Origin: Aeriscardovia sp040773385 | Lineage (GTDB): Bacteria > Actinomycetota > Actinomycetes > Actinomycetales > Bifidobacteriaceae | DNA length: 59,834 nt | Reading direction: 5' to 3' | NCBI GenBank assembly: GCA_040773385.1 | Contig: JAXGWH010000006.1 | Location: 1 to 59,834 of the forward strand | Shown here: positions 8,277-16,799 of the stretch, in pieces | How the letters are laid out: every line of letters starts with the position of its first letter | Position numbering within the stretch: position 1 is the stretch's first letter | Translations under genes and position numbers: made by a program | The notes under the pieces: generated by a model | Databases searched by the model: none | The model's input: only the letters and a program-made list of their open reading frames with translations | Told to the model about the DNA's origin: nothing

Positions 8277-9245
8277 ATGCATTACATCGTTGACTGCGAT
8301 ACCGGTATCGATGATTCCCTCGCCCTCGTCACCCTCCTGGAGCTGCTGAAAAACGATCCCGGCTCGGATCTTCTCGGCGTGACCGCCAGCTACGGCAACG
8401 TGACCATGGAGCAGGGCCTGCGCAATTCCTTGGCGGTGCTGCACCTGTTCGGCGCCGACGACGTGCCCGTCTATCCGGGCGTCGAACATGCCCTGGGCAT
8501 GCGCAGTTTCGAGGTGGCGCCCGGTGTGGAGCTCGTCCATGGGAGAAACGGCCTCGGCAACCAGGAGATCCCCGATTCCCCGAGAAAAGCGGAATCGATG
8601 ACCGCCTCCGTGTTCATGGCGCGTGCCGCGAAAAAGTATGGCAAGAATCTGACGATCATCGCCACCGGGGCGTTCACCAACCTCGCCGACGCGCTCGCGG
8701 CCCGCCCGCAGATGGCGCGGGAGATCGCCGGCATCGTCCTGATGGGCACCTCGGTCAGCGTGCCCGGCTCCATCAACGCCTGGACCGAGGCGAACGTGGG
8801 CACCGACCCCGAGGCGGCGGCGCGGGTTCTCGGCAGCGGCGCGGATCTGCTCATCGTCGGCCGGGACGTGACATCGACCACCGTCCTCACGCAGGAACAG
8901 GCCGATGGGTGGGCGAAGGCCGGCACCGATCGTGGGCGGTTCCTCACGGCGATCATGGGCTGGTACATGCGCTCGTTCGCCGCACGCTTCCCAGGCCCCG
9001 GCGCCTGCAGCATCTCCGATCTGACTGCCGTCGTGCTCGCCCTGCACCCCGAGCTCATCACCCTCGCACTGGACCGGCACCTCATGGTCGACCTCACTGG
9101 CCCCACGCGCGGGCGCACCATCGTCGACACGTTCTTTATCCCGGACCCGGACCCCCGCACGCGCATCGTTCTGCGGCTCGACAACGAAAAATTTATGGAC
9201 ATCCTGCTCGGGGCGGTGCAGAGGGCAATCGCCGCGTCGGACTGA
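8277..9245 (+). CDS. Inosine/uridine-type nucleoside N-ribohydrolase
   Basis: 322 residues, the normal length. The calcium- and ribose-binding DCDTGIDDSLA motif stands at residues 6-16. Further family blocks are LLGVTASYGNVT (about 32-43), VYPGVEHAL (about 63-71), HGRNGLGN (about 83-90) and the VLMGTSVSVPGSINAWTEAN region carrying the active-site Asn/Glu (about 157-177). These enzymes cleave nucleosides to free base and ribose for salvage. Monocistronic, convergent with tRNA-Glu. The stop codon opens a 21-bp degenerate tandem repeat. Confidence 0.9.
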   Translation: MHYIVDCDTGIDDSLALVTLLELLKNDPGSDLLGVTASYGNVTMEQGLRNSLAVLHLFGADDVPVYPGVEHALGMRSFEVAPGVELVHGRNGLGNQEIPDSPRKAESMTASVFMARAAKKYGKNLTIIATGAFTNLADALAARPQMAREIAGIVLMGTSVSVPGSINAWTEANVGTDPEAAARVLGSGADLLIVGRDVTSTTVLTQEQADGWAKAGTDRGRFLTAIMGWYMRSFAARFPGPGACSISDLTAVVLALHPELITLALDRHLMVDLTGPTRGRTIVDTFFIPDPDPRTRIVLRLDNEKFMDILLGAVQRAIAASD

Positions 9246-9306
9246 CGGATCTCTGCCTTCTGCTGACGGGCCTGCGCCTTCGGCTGACAGGCGGCTGTCT
9301 CTTCTG
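9242..9306. repeat. 21-bp degenerate tandem repeat starting at the stop codon
   Basis: Three units begin CTGACGGATC (9242), CTGACGGGCC (9263) and CTGACAGGCG (9284) and share a CTT/CTTCTG end. The first contains the stop codon of the nucleoside hydrolase (9243-9245). Unit lengths are 21, 21 and 23 bp. Confidence 0.75.
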
Positions 9307-9351
9307 TGCGGCTGCGTCATTCATCTGACGGAGGAGAAAAAACTGGGAAAT

Positions 9352-9426
9352 TGGTACCCCCGGAGAGGATCGAACTCTCGTTGTCAGAGTGAAAGTCTGA
9401 TGTCCTGACCATTAGACGACAGGGGC
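9352..9426 (-). tRNA. tRNA-Glu (anticodon TTC)
   Basis: The complement folds with acceptor GCCCCTG/CGGGGGT, D-arm GTCTAATGGTCAGGAC, anticodon loop CTTTCAC (TTC) and T-arm GAGAGTTCGATCCTCTC. CCA is encoded at 9354-9352. Confidence 0.95.
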
Positions 9427-9679
9427 ATACAGCCGACCAGTATACCGGTCTGACGGATTTACCGGATTGACGGATGTGCCGGCCTGGCGGACGGGGCGCC
9501 GTTCGATCAGAACTGCCCTTTCCTCGATGGAAATAAATGACGGGCAGGAAAACACGCGGGAGGATGTCACCCATCGGTCACAAAAACGAGTAGGATAAAA
9601 ACCGAACGGAAACGAACAAAACAGAACAGTGCGGAACAAAACAACACATCTCCGTGCTGTCCGAACAGGAAGGACTGTT

Positions 9680-10702
9680 ATGGCTACTGTTCTCGTCACC
9701 GGTGGCTGCGGCTACATCGGCGGGCACGTCGTCCACGTCCTCAAGGAGGCGGGCGACAAGGTCGTCATCGTCGATGATCTCAGCTATGGCAAGGCCTCGC
9801 GCACGCAGGGCTTCCCGCTCGTCGTGCAGGACGTGGCCGCACCCGAGGCCCCGAAGGTCCTCGAGCAGGTCATGCGGCTCTACAAGGTGGACGCCGTCAT
9901 CCACTTCGCCGCCCGCAAGCAGGTGGGCGAGTCCGTCGAGAAGCCGATCTGGTACTACCAGCAGAACATCAACGGTCTGCTCAACGTGCTCAAGGCCATG
10001 GTCGACTCCGGCGTCACCAACAAGCTCGTCTTCTCCTCCTCCGCCGCCACCTATGGCATCCCGCCCGTCTCCGTGGTTCCCGAGGACGTCTCCCCGATGG
10101 TGCCGATCAACCCCTACGGCCAGACGAAGCTCTTCGGCGAGTGGATGGGCAACGCCGTCGCCAAGGCGCACGGCATCCGCTTCGTGGGCCTGCGCTACTT
10201 CAACGTGGCCGGCTGCGGCCCGGTGGAACTCGAGGACCCGGCCATCCTCAACCTCATCCCGATGGTGTTCAACAACCTCAAGAAGGGCAAGGCGCCGGCC
10301 ATCTTCGGTGACGACTACCCGACCCCGGACGGCACCTGCGTGCGCGACTACGTGCACGTTTCCGACCTGGCCGACGCGCATGTGGCCGCGCTGCGCTACC
10401 TCGACCGCGATGACGCCGACCGCCCGTACTCCGCGTTCAACGTCGGCACCGGCAAGGGCACGTCGGTGCGCCAGATCGTCGACGAGGTCAAGAAGGTGAC
10501 CGGCCTGCCGTTCACCGAGAAGATCGAGAAGCGTCGCGCCGGCGATCCGCCGCAGCTCATCTGCAGCCCGAAGCGCATCAACGAGGTGATGGGCTGGCAC
10601 GCCAAGTACGACGTCGAGGACATCGTCGAGTCCGCCTGGAAGGCCTGGCAGGCCAACCCGGAGCACCACTTCGAGACGCAGGGCTGGAAGCAGGTCGACT
10701 GA
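9680..10702 (+). CDS. galE: UDP-glucose 4-epimerase
   Basis: 340 residues, full length. It has an N-terminal Rossmann motif VTGGCGYIGGH (residues 6-16), the serine triad segment KLVFSSSAATYG (about 115-126) and NPYGQTK with the catalytic Tyr-x3-Lys (about 148-154). The enzyme interconverts UDP-glucose and UDP-galactose, supplying Leloir metabolism and envelope glycans. AGGAAGGA lies 6-13 nt before ATG 9680; the longer upstream frame is not supported. It converges on a GT2 glycosyltransferase gene and ends at a strong terminator. Confidence 0.95.
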   Translation: MATVLVTGGCGYIGGHVVHVLKEAGDKVVIVDDLSYGKASRTQGFPLVVQDVAAPEAPKVLEQVMRLYKVDAVIHFAARKQVGESVEKPIWYYQQNINGLLNVLKAMVDSGVTNKLVFSSSAATYGIPPVSVVPEDVSPMVPINPYGQTKLFGEWMGNAVAKAHGIRFVGLRYFNVAGCGPVELEDPAILNLIPMVFNNLKKGKAPAIFGDDYPTPDGTCVRDYVHVSDLADAHVAALRYLDRDDADRPYSAFNVGTGKGTSVRQIVDEVKKVTGLPFTEKIEKRRAGDPPQLICSPKRINEVMGWHAKYDVEDIVESAWKAWQANPEHHFETQGWKQVD

Positions 10703-10803
10703 GACCGGTCTGGCATCCGGCCGAGGATTGCCCGACCGGTCACGTTCCGGCGTTCCGGCTGACCGGTCCTGTTCCGGCAGGGCCCGGTTCGGCCACGACG
10801 ACG

Positions 10804-10840
10804 AGAGGCAGGAAGTTTCATCGCTTCCTGCCTCTTTTTG
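10804..10840 (+). terminator. Intrinsic terminator of galE
   Basis: A perfect 12-bp stem, AGAGGCAGGAAG (10804-10815) with CTTCCTGCCTCT (10824-10835), is followed by a T-run to 10839. Confidence 0.92.
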
Positions 10841-10846
10841 TCGTGA

Positions 10847-10925
10847 GATCCGTTGGCACTGTGCTGATTTGCCAGCGTTAGATCCGCTGGCACTGTGTTG
10901 GTTTGCCAGCGTCAGATCCGTTGGC
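10847..10925. repeat. 34-bp tandem repeat, 2.3 copies, ending inside a gene
   Basis: Units start GATCCGTTGG (10847), GATCCGCTGG (10881) and GATCCGTTGG (10915); the first two differ at only four positions. The last partial unit contains the final sense codons of the minus-strand glycosyltransferase gene, and its stop codon (10914-10912) lies at the junction. Each junction also forms a hairpin, for example TGCCAGCG (10870-10877) with CGCTGGCA (10885-10892). Confidence 0.85.
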
Positions 10926-12132
10926 TTTTCTTATTGAGCGCCTTGATCTTCTTGCGCACATGGCGGGAGCGGGCCTTGAGCTCCTTCGTCGTCACACGCT
11001 TCTGTTTCTTGATCCGTTCGAGCGCCACCTTTTTGTCCGCCTTGATCTGCTTCGATTCCTCGCGCAGCTCCGACTTCTGGCGGCGGATCTCGCGCTTCTG
11101 GCGCCGGCGCTCCAGCTCCTCGGGCGTGGGGGCGAACAGGTCGGCGAAGAAGGAGTTGATCTGCGAGTCGGCGGGGGAGAGGGAGTCCATGGCGGTCTGC
11201 TCGTCGAGGCTGTCACCCTCGTCCGCCTCATCGCCGCGATCGGTCCCAGTGTCAGCGTCGGCCCGCGCCTGGTCGTCGAGCAGCTCCATCCGCTGCTTCT
11301 CCCACACCTTCTCGGCGGGGTTCGTGTCGGTGGAGCGCAGATAACGCTGGTAGCCCGGGTACATCATGTGCAGCCACGGGTACATGGCCGTCAGCAGGAA
11401 CTCCGGGCGCGTGGACCGGGTGTGCGAGGGATGTGCCGCGAACGTGTTGTGGAAGCGGTCCATGTACTCGTTGAAGCTCTGGAATGAGGTGTCCATGCGG
11501 CGGGCGGAGATCGCCACCACAAGATGGCGGGAATAGTATGTGCGGAAATCATGGCTGAACAGGTGCAGGGAGACATCGATGTCCTCATGCATCACATCCG
11601 CCTTGTCACGGCACACCTCGCCGGCGATCACCTTCCATGCGGTGGCGCACAGGGCCATGTTGGAGCCGAAGAGCAGTGACTGGCCGCCGTCCGCCTTGTA
11701 GATGTGGCGGCGGATGGCGTTGTCGCCCTTGAGGCTCACTTTTGCGGCGGGCATGTCGTAGTAGGCCACCGGTCCGGTCGCGCCCATCACGTCGGGATGC
11801 TCGGTGAAGATGCGCGTGGCCTGCTCCACCCAGTCGGGACGGAGCATGGAATCGGCGTCCACACGGCCCAGGATGTCGCCGGTTGCATGGTTGAGGCCGT
11901 AATTTCTGGTGGGGATGAGCCCCTGCTCGGCGTCCTGGTGCAGCAGGCGCACGTTGCTGTCGGGATGGTCGGCGATGAATTTGGTGACGATCTCGACCGT
12001 CCTGTCGGTGGAATTGTTGTCGACGACGAGGATCTCCTTGGCCGGCACGCTCTGGCGCGTGGCGCACAGCAGGCAATCGGCGATGTGCCCTTCCTCGTTC
12101 CACGCCGGGATGATCACTGAAACAGACAGCAT
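10912..12132 (-). CDS. Family 2 glycosyltransferase with a charged C-terminal tail
   Basis: 406 residues. A GT-A fold starts immediately (SVIIPAWNEEGHIADCL, residues 5-21), with VVDNNSTDRT (36-45) and the metal-binding DAD motif in GRVDADSM (about 89-96). A conserved MHEDIDVSLHL region near residue 180 could hold the catalytic base. After the catalytic part comes an unusual Arg/Lys/Glu-rich tail (about 320-406) likely to be helical or coiled coil. No membrane helix of note. Its -10 box overlaps that of the divergent AI-2E gene and ends 7 nt before ATG 12132, suggesting a leaderless mRNA. Acceptor and sugar unknown. Confidence 0.85.
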   Translation of the reverse strand: MLSVSVIIPAWNEEGHIADCLLCATRQSVPAKEILVVDNNSTDRTVEIVTKFIADHPDSNVRLLHQDAEQGLIPTRNYGLNHATGDILGRVDADSMLRPDWVEQATRIFTEHPDVMGATGPVAYYDMPAAKVSLKGDNAIRRHIYKADGGQSLLFGSNMALCATAWKVIAGEVCRDKADVMHEDIDVSLHLFSHDFRTYYSRHLVVAISARRMDTSFQSFNEYMDRFHNTFAAHPSHTRSTRPEFLLTAMYPWLHMMYPGYQRYLRSTDTNPAEKVWEKQRMELLDDQARADADTGTDRGDEADEGDSLDEQTAMDSLSPADSQINSFFADLFAPTPEELERRRQKREIRRQKSELREESKQIKADKKVALERIKKQKRVTTKELKARSRHVRKKIKALNKKSQRI

Positions 12133-12138
12133 GCTGTC

Positions 12139-12145
12139 TAGGATA
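12139..12145. promoter_or_regulatory. Apparent bidirectional promoter with overlapping -10 boxes
   Basis: The segment TAGGATA reads TAGGAT toward the AI-2E gene (plus) and TATCCT toward the GT2 gene (minus). The two -10 boxes thus share five base pairs and drive divergent genes. For the GT2 gene the distance to ATG (7 nt) predicts a leaderless mRNA. Confidence 0.5.
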
Positions 12146-12223
12146 GACTCTCAGCGCGAAACGGCCCGGGGACGGGCCCTCGGCGACCACATGACGGCGA
12201 CACGACGGCGGGAGGCAGGACGG

Positions 12224-13849
12224 ATGGCGCAGACCGACGCACTGGCACAGGCAGGGGACAAGGCCCGCCGCGACGCCGGAAACGGCACGACGGCCGCGAA
12301 GAAACGCAGGCTCAACCTCACGGGCTTCCTGCCGGACGAGGGCGACCCCCGCCGGCCGCCCCTGTGGCTGCCGACAGCCCTGCTCATGACCGTCATCACC
12401 GTCTTCCTCGCCATCTGGGTGTGGTGGGCGCTCGGTGACCTCAAGACCGTCTTCGTCGACCTCATCGTCTGCTTCTTCCTCGCCATGGCCATCGAGCCGG
12501 CCGTGCTCGGTCTCATCCGCCACGGCTGGCGGCGCGGCGTCGCCTCGCTGACCGTGTGGATCGGCGTGCTCATCGTCGTCTTCCTGCTCATCTGGCTGTT
12601 CGGCCAGATGTTCGTCCAGCAGGTGGCCGGCCTCGTCGGCCAGATCCCCAGCATGTACAAGGAGCTGGCTTCCTGGGTGCGCTCGCACACCCCGTGGAAG
12701 CTGCCGCAGATCTCGGATCTGGGCAGCGCGATCAGCTCCTCGTTCAGCTCCCAGTGGATCTCCAACATCGCCGGCACCGCTGTGGCCACCATCTCCTCGG
12801 CCACAGGCATGGTCATGTCGCTCATGATCATCCTGTTCGTCACGTATTACATCTCCGCCTCCGGGCCCGCCTTCCGCCGCACGGTCTGCTCGTGGCTGCG
12901 GCCCTCCGGCCAGCGCACGTTCCTCGTGGTGTGGGACGTGATCTCCGGCCAGATCTCCTCGTTCCTCAGCTCCCGCGTGGTGCTCGCCGCCATCTCGGCG
13001 GTGTGCATGAGCATCTTCATGGTCGCCATCAACATTCCCTACTGGCTGCCGATGGCCCTGCTCTACGCGGTCATCAGCCAGTTCGTGCCCATGGTGGGCG
13101 GCATCATCGGCGCCATCCTGCCCGTCATCGTCACCCTCTCCGACAAGGGCTTTTTGTGGGCGATCATCCTGGTGGTGTATGTCACCGTCTACCAGCAGAT
13201 CGAGAACATGCTCATCGCCCCGCACGTGCAGCAGCGCACCATGGACATCAACCCGGCCGTCGGCCTGGTGGCGGTGTTCGCCTTCGGCGACGTGTTCGGC
13301 TTCCTCGGCTCGTTCCTGGCCCTGCCGGTGGTCGCCTCCATCCAGGTGATCATCTCCGCCTATACCATGCGCCAGGAGCTGGTGGACAGCCCGCTGCTCG
13401 ACGACCCCAAGCCCGAGAAGAAGTCGAGGGTGGTGGAGGCGTCCGAGCAGATCGGCAAGAGGCTGCACATCGGCCGCACGGCAAGCGGTTCGAGCCGGCG
13501 CGCGCCGAGCTCCACGCGCCAGCAGCTGCTCGAGTCCGCCCACCTGTACGATGTGACGACCTCCGTGCCGATCCAGGACGAGGGCTCCCTCACCGGGAAA
13601 GCCGAAAAGAAGACCGGAAAGAAAGAAAAGACCACGGAAAACGGGAAGGCCGGTCCGCGGCACGGCCGTTCTGCCATCGCGGACGGGGACGAGCAGACGG
13701 GGGAGCAGAACACGACTTTCCATACGGACGAGGAGATGGACGCGTCCGCCACCGTCGCCATCACCAAACGTCCCTCGCTGCGCCGTGCCTGGCGCAAGGA
13801 CGCGGATCAGGAGGATCCCGCGCACAAGGACGCCAAGGAGGGGGACTGA
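12224..13849 (+). CDS. AI-2E family (YdiK/PerM-type) membrane protein with a long cytosolic tail
   Basis: 541 residues. About eight membrane helices span residues 45-390. The family signature is in the last helices (SQFVPMVGGIIGAILPVIV about 288-306, then the YQQIENMLIAPHVQ segment about 325-340). The family is named after TqsA but most members have no proven substrate; Na+/H+ or general export roles are known for some. The C-terminal 140 residues are hydrophilic and rich in Lys, Glu, Ser and Thr. GGAGG (12211-12215) selects ATG 12224. Two bases separate it from the next gene, so the two are translationally coupled. Confidence 0.85.
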   Translation: MAQTDALAQAGDKARRDAGNGTTAAKKRRLNLTGFLPDEGDPRRPPLWLPTALLMTVITVFLAIWVWWALGDLKTVFVDLIVCFFLAMAIEPAVLGLIRHGWRRGVASLTVWIGVLIVVFLLIWLFGQMFVQQVAGLVGQIPSMYKELASWVRSHTPWKLPQISDLGSAISSSFSSQWISNIAGTAVATISSATGMVMSLMIILFVTYYISASGPAFRRTVCSWLRPSGQRTFLVVWDVISGQISSFLSSRVVLAAISAVCMSIFMVAINIPYWLPMALLYAVISQFVPMVGGIIGAILPVIVTLSDKGFLWAIILVVYVTVYQQIENMLIAPHVQQRTMDINPAVGLVAVFAFGDVFGFLGSFLALPVVASIQVIISAYTMRQELVDSPLLDDPKPEKKSRVVEASEQIGKRLHIGRTASGSSRRAPSSTRQQLLESAHLYDVTTSVPIQDEGSLTGKAEKKTGKKEKTTENGKAGPRHGRSAIADGDEQTGEQNTTFHTDEEMDASATVAITKRPSLRRAWRKDADQEDPAHKDAKEGD

Positions 13850-13851
13850 GG

Positions 13852-15156
13852 ATGGGACTGCTCTCGCTGCTCGACCTCATCATTTTCGTCACCGGCGGCC
13901 TGTCCGTCATCTACCAGGTCGTCACCGTCCTCGTCGGACTGGTCAACCGGCCCGTCCCGTTCCCGCAGGCGCCCAAGGACAAGCGCTACGCCATCCTCAT
14001 CTCCGCCCGCAACGAGGCGAACGTCATCGGCAACCTCATCTCCTCGATCCGCGCCAACGACTATCCGCAGGAACTGGTCGACATCTGGCTCGTGGCCGAC
14101 AACTGCACCGACGACACCGCCTCCCTGTGCCGGGGGCTCGGCGTCAACGTGGTCGAGCGTTTCGACACCGCGCACATCGGCAAGGGCTACGCGCTCACCT
14201 TCCTGCTCAACAGGATGAACCTCATGGGCGTCTCGGCCCGTTACGACGCGTTCCTCGTCTTCGACGCCGACAACCTGCTCGACAGGCACTATCTCTCCGC
14301 CATGAACGACGGTTTCCACGCCGGCTATGAGGTGCTCACCAGCTACCGCAACTCGCGCAATTTCAGCGCCAACTGGGTCTCCTCCGGCTCGGCGCTCTGG
14401 TTCATCAGGGAGTCGCGCTTCCTCAACAACTCGCGCATGGTGTTCGGCACGAGCTGCCATGTGGGCGGCACCGGCTTCCTGTTCAGCCAGCGGATCATGC
14501 GCCGCAACGACGGGTGGAAGTTCCACCTGCTCACCGAGGACATGGAGTTCTCGCTCGACTGCATCCTCCACGGCGACAAGATCGGTTACTGCGGCGCGGC
14601 CATGCTCTACGACGAGCAGCCCGTCTCCTTCTCCCAGTCATGGCGGCAGCGCGTGCGCTGGTCCAAGGGCTTCTACGAGGTGTTCTACTACTACGGCTAT
14701 GCGCTCATCCGCCGTGCCGTGCACGAGCGGGACTTCTCGTGCATCGACCTGTCGCTCATGCTCTGCCCGTTCACGCTCGTCTCGGCCGTGAGGATCCTGC
14801 TCGGCCTCGTGTTCGCGGCGTGCGGGTTCGTCACCTGGGACTCGCAGATCCAGCAGATCACCGGCTGGCTGGCCGGCATCGCCTCGTATCTCGTGGGCAT
14901 GATGGTGCTCGCCGCGCTCACCGCGCTGGCCGAGCGGCGCAATATCGGCGCGAGCAACAAGGAGCTGTTCGCCTACTGCCTCTCGTTCCCGTTCTACATG
15001 CTCAGCTATGTGCCGATCGCCTTTGTCGCGGTGTTCTCGCGCCCGCAGTGGAAGCCGATCGTCCACCACGGCCAGGGCGCGAGGTCCGTGGGCGCGAGCG
15101 GCGGATCCGGCGCGGGTACCGGGAGAAAGGCCGCGACGGCGGGGGCTGCCGCATGA
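13852..15156 (+). CDS. Processive-type family 2 glycosyltransferase, membrane-bound
   Basis: 434 residues. An N-terminal helix (about 5-28) precedes a GT2 domain with the cellulose-synthase-type motif set: ISARNEANVIG (about 45-55), the DxD in VFDADN (about 139-144), LTEDMEF (about 224-230) and QRVRW (about 264-268). Three further helices follow. This motif set marks processive or polyprenyl-linked sugar transferases such as poly-N-acetylglucosamine or hyaluronan synthase relatives. It sits between an AI-2E protein and a penicillin-binding carboxypeptidase, so an envelope polysaccharide is the likely product. Its end overlaps the dacB start by ATGA. Confidence 0.85.
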   Translation: MGLLSLLDLIIFVTGGLSVIYQVVTVLVGLVNRPVPFPQAPKDKRYAILISARNEANVIGNLISSIRANDYPQELVDIWLVADNCTDDTASLCRGLGVNVVERFDTAHIGKGYALTFLLNRMNLMGVSARYDAFLVFDADNLLDRHYLSAMNDGFHAGYEVLTSYRNSRNFSANWVSSGSALWFIRESRFLNNSRMVFGTSCHVGGTGFLFSQRIMRRNDGWKFHLLTEDMEFSLDCILHGDKIGYCGAAMLYDEQPVSFSQSWRQRVRWSKGFYEVFYYYGYALIRRAVHERDFSCIDLSLMLCPFTLVSAVRILLGLVFAACGFVTWDSQIQQITGWLAGIASYLVGMMVLAALTALAERRNIGASNKELFAYCLSFPFYMLSYVPIAFVAVFSRPQWKPIVHHGQGARSVGASGGSGAGTGRKAATAGAAA

Positions 15157-16790
15157 GCGACGCACAGGAAAAGCCGCAGGACAGACAGGAGGGCACCCAT
15201 CCTGCCTCCTCCCGCAGGACGGCCCGGCGGGCATGGACGGTGAGCGGTATCATCGTCGCCTTCTGCGTCGTGCTGGCGACCGCCGCAGTGTGGGTGTTTG
15301 ATGTGATCGATCTGCCCGGCCTCGGACGGTTCGGTGACCGGTTCGGCACGGCATCCGCCTCGTCCGCTTCCTCCGGCGCGCGGACGGATTCCGCGAAGGC
15401 GGGCGGGGTGGCCGGTCTGGGAAAGAGCCTCGCGAAAGACGGGTCATGGCCGGCGTCGACCGGGGCAAAGCCCGCCGACACGAAGGCCTTGTCCGACGCG
15501 ACCCAGGATTTCCTCTCCCACACGGGTTCGCCGGCAAAAGAAGGATATGTGATCGCCAACGGCGACGGCACCGTCGTCTCCTCGTCCAACGCCGACACGC
15601 CACTCGAACCGGCCTCGACGATGAAGACCCTCACGGCTCTCACGGCGACGGGCGTGCTCGATATGGACTCCACGCTCGACACCGACGTGCTCGTGCTGCG
15701 TGGCCATGCCGGGCGTGGCCATGCCGGGCGTGGCCATACCGGGCGTTCCTCAGGGCGGTCGGGGACCGCCACGATCGTGCTGCTGGGCGGCGGGGACATG
15801 CTCCTCGGGTCCGGTTCCTCGGATCCCTCCCACATCAACGGGCACGCCGGGCTCGCCACCCTTGCGGGGAAGACGGCCGCCGCGCTCTCCCGCCGTGGGA
15901 TCCGCTCCGTGCGCCTTCTGTCCGACACGACGCTGTTCGGTGCCGTGCACAGGCCGGCCACCATGACCGAGGATTACGTGAAGACAGGCTATTTCACCCC
16001 CACCTCCGCGCTCGCCGTCGACGAGGGGCGGCAGAGCGTGCCCGGCTCGGACCCGGACTCCTCCGCCCGCAGCACCGTCCCGCGCACCGACGATCCCGCC
16101 TCCGCGGCGGTCTCCGCTTTTTCCTTCGCCCTCACGTCCGCACTGGCGTCGAAGGGGATCCGCCTGACGAACGTCTCATCGGGCGGGGGGATCAGTGTGC
16201 CCGCCGTGGGCGCCGCTGAGCGTGCACAGGAGGGGTCCGGCAAAAGCTCCGAAAGGATCGCACGGGTCAGCTCCGCGCCGTTGCGCCGGATCCTCGGGCT
16301 GACGCTGCGCCTGTCCGACAACACGCTCGCCGAGGAGTTCGGCCGGCTCGCCGCCCTGCGGATGAAGACCGGCAACAGTCCCGCGGCTGCCGTGAAGGCG
16401 GTCAGGAAGGAACTCGCCCGCCAGGGAATCGACCTCTCCGGCGCCGAGATCGCCGACTGCTCCGGCCTCTCGCCCGGCTCACGACTGACCCCCAGGATGC
16501 TCTTCCGTGTCATGCGCCGGCTGCGCACCCATGCCGAGGCGTCGGCGTTCCGTGGGCTGCCCGTGGTGACGAAGACCTCCTCCGACTACTCGGCCGACGC
16601 GCTCGGCCGTGTCAGGCTCAAATCCGGTTCGCTGAACGAGGTGACATCCGATTCCGGGGTCGTGCTGCGCACCAACGGCGGTTTCTTCTACTACGCGGCC
16701 ATCGTCAACGTTCCCGACGGCCAGTGGGCGGCCCGGTCGGAAGGGCTCTCCGCCCTGCACCGGCTTGCCGGGCGCCTTGTCTCGATGTGA
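15153..16790 (+). CDS. dacB: D-alanyl-D-alanine carboxypeptidase / endopeptidase (S13, DacB type)
   Basis: 545 residues. An N-terminal membrane anchor (about 30-50) is followed by a Ser/Ala-rich linker and a class C penicillin-binding domain. Active-site motifs are STMK (SxxK, about 151-154), SDN in LRLSDNTLAEEFG (SxN, about 388-390) and KSGS in LKSGSLNE (KTG box, with Ser for Thr). It trims pentapeptide side chains of peptidoglycan outside the membrane. An in-frame tandem repeat (15699-15743) encodes three RGHAG-like units in the domain after the SxxK motif. ATG 15153 overlaps the previous stop codon, so it is coupled to the glycosyltransferase. Confidence 0.9.
   Translation: MSDAQEKPQDRQEGTHPASSRRTARRAWTVSGIIVAFCVVLATAAVWVFDVIDLPGLGRFGDRFGTASASSASSGARTDSAKAGGVAGLGKSLAKDGSWPASTGAKPADTKALSDATQDFLSHTGSPAKEGYVIANGDGTVVSSSNADTPLEPASTMKTLTALTATGVLDMDSTLDTDVLVLRGHAGRGHAGRGHTGRSSGRSGTATIVLLGGGDMLLGSGSSDPSHINGHAGLATLAGKTAAALSRRGIRSVRLLSDTTLFGAVHRPATMTEDYVKTGYFTPTSALAVDEGRQSVPGSDPDSSARSTVPRTDDPASAAVSAFSFALTSALASKGIRLTNVSSGGGISVPAVGAAERAQEGSGKSSERIARVSSAPLRRILGLTLRLSDNTLAEEFGRLAALRMKTGNSPAAAVKAVRKELARQGIDLSGAEIADCSGLSPGSRLTPRMLFRVMRRLRTHAEASAFRGLPVVTKTSSDYSADALGRVRLKSGSLNEVTSDSGVVLRTNGGFFYYAAIVNVPDGQWAARSEGLSALHRLAGRLVSM
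15699..15743. repeat. In-frame 15-bp tandem repeat, 3 copies, inside dacB
   Basis: CGTGGCCATGCCGGG occurs at 15699 and 15714, and with one change at 15729. It encodes R-G-H-A/T-G repeats; loss or gain of a unit keeps the frame. Confidence 0.9.
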
Positions 16791-16799
16791 GGCCGGACC

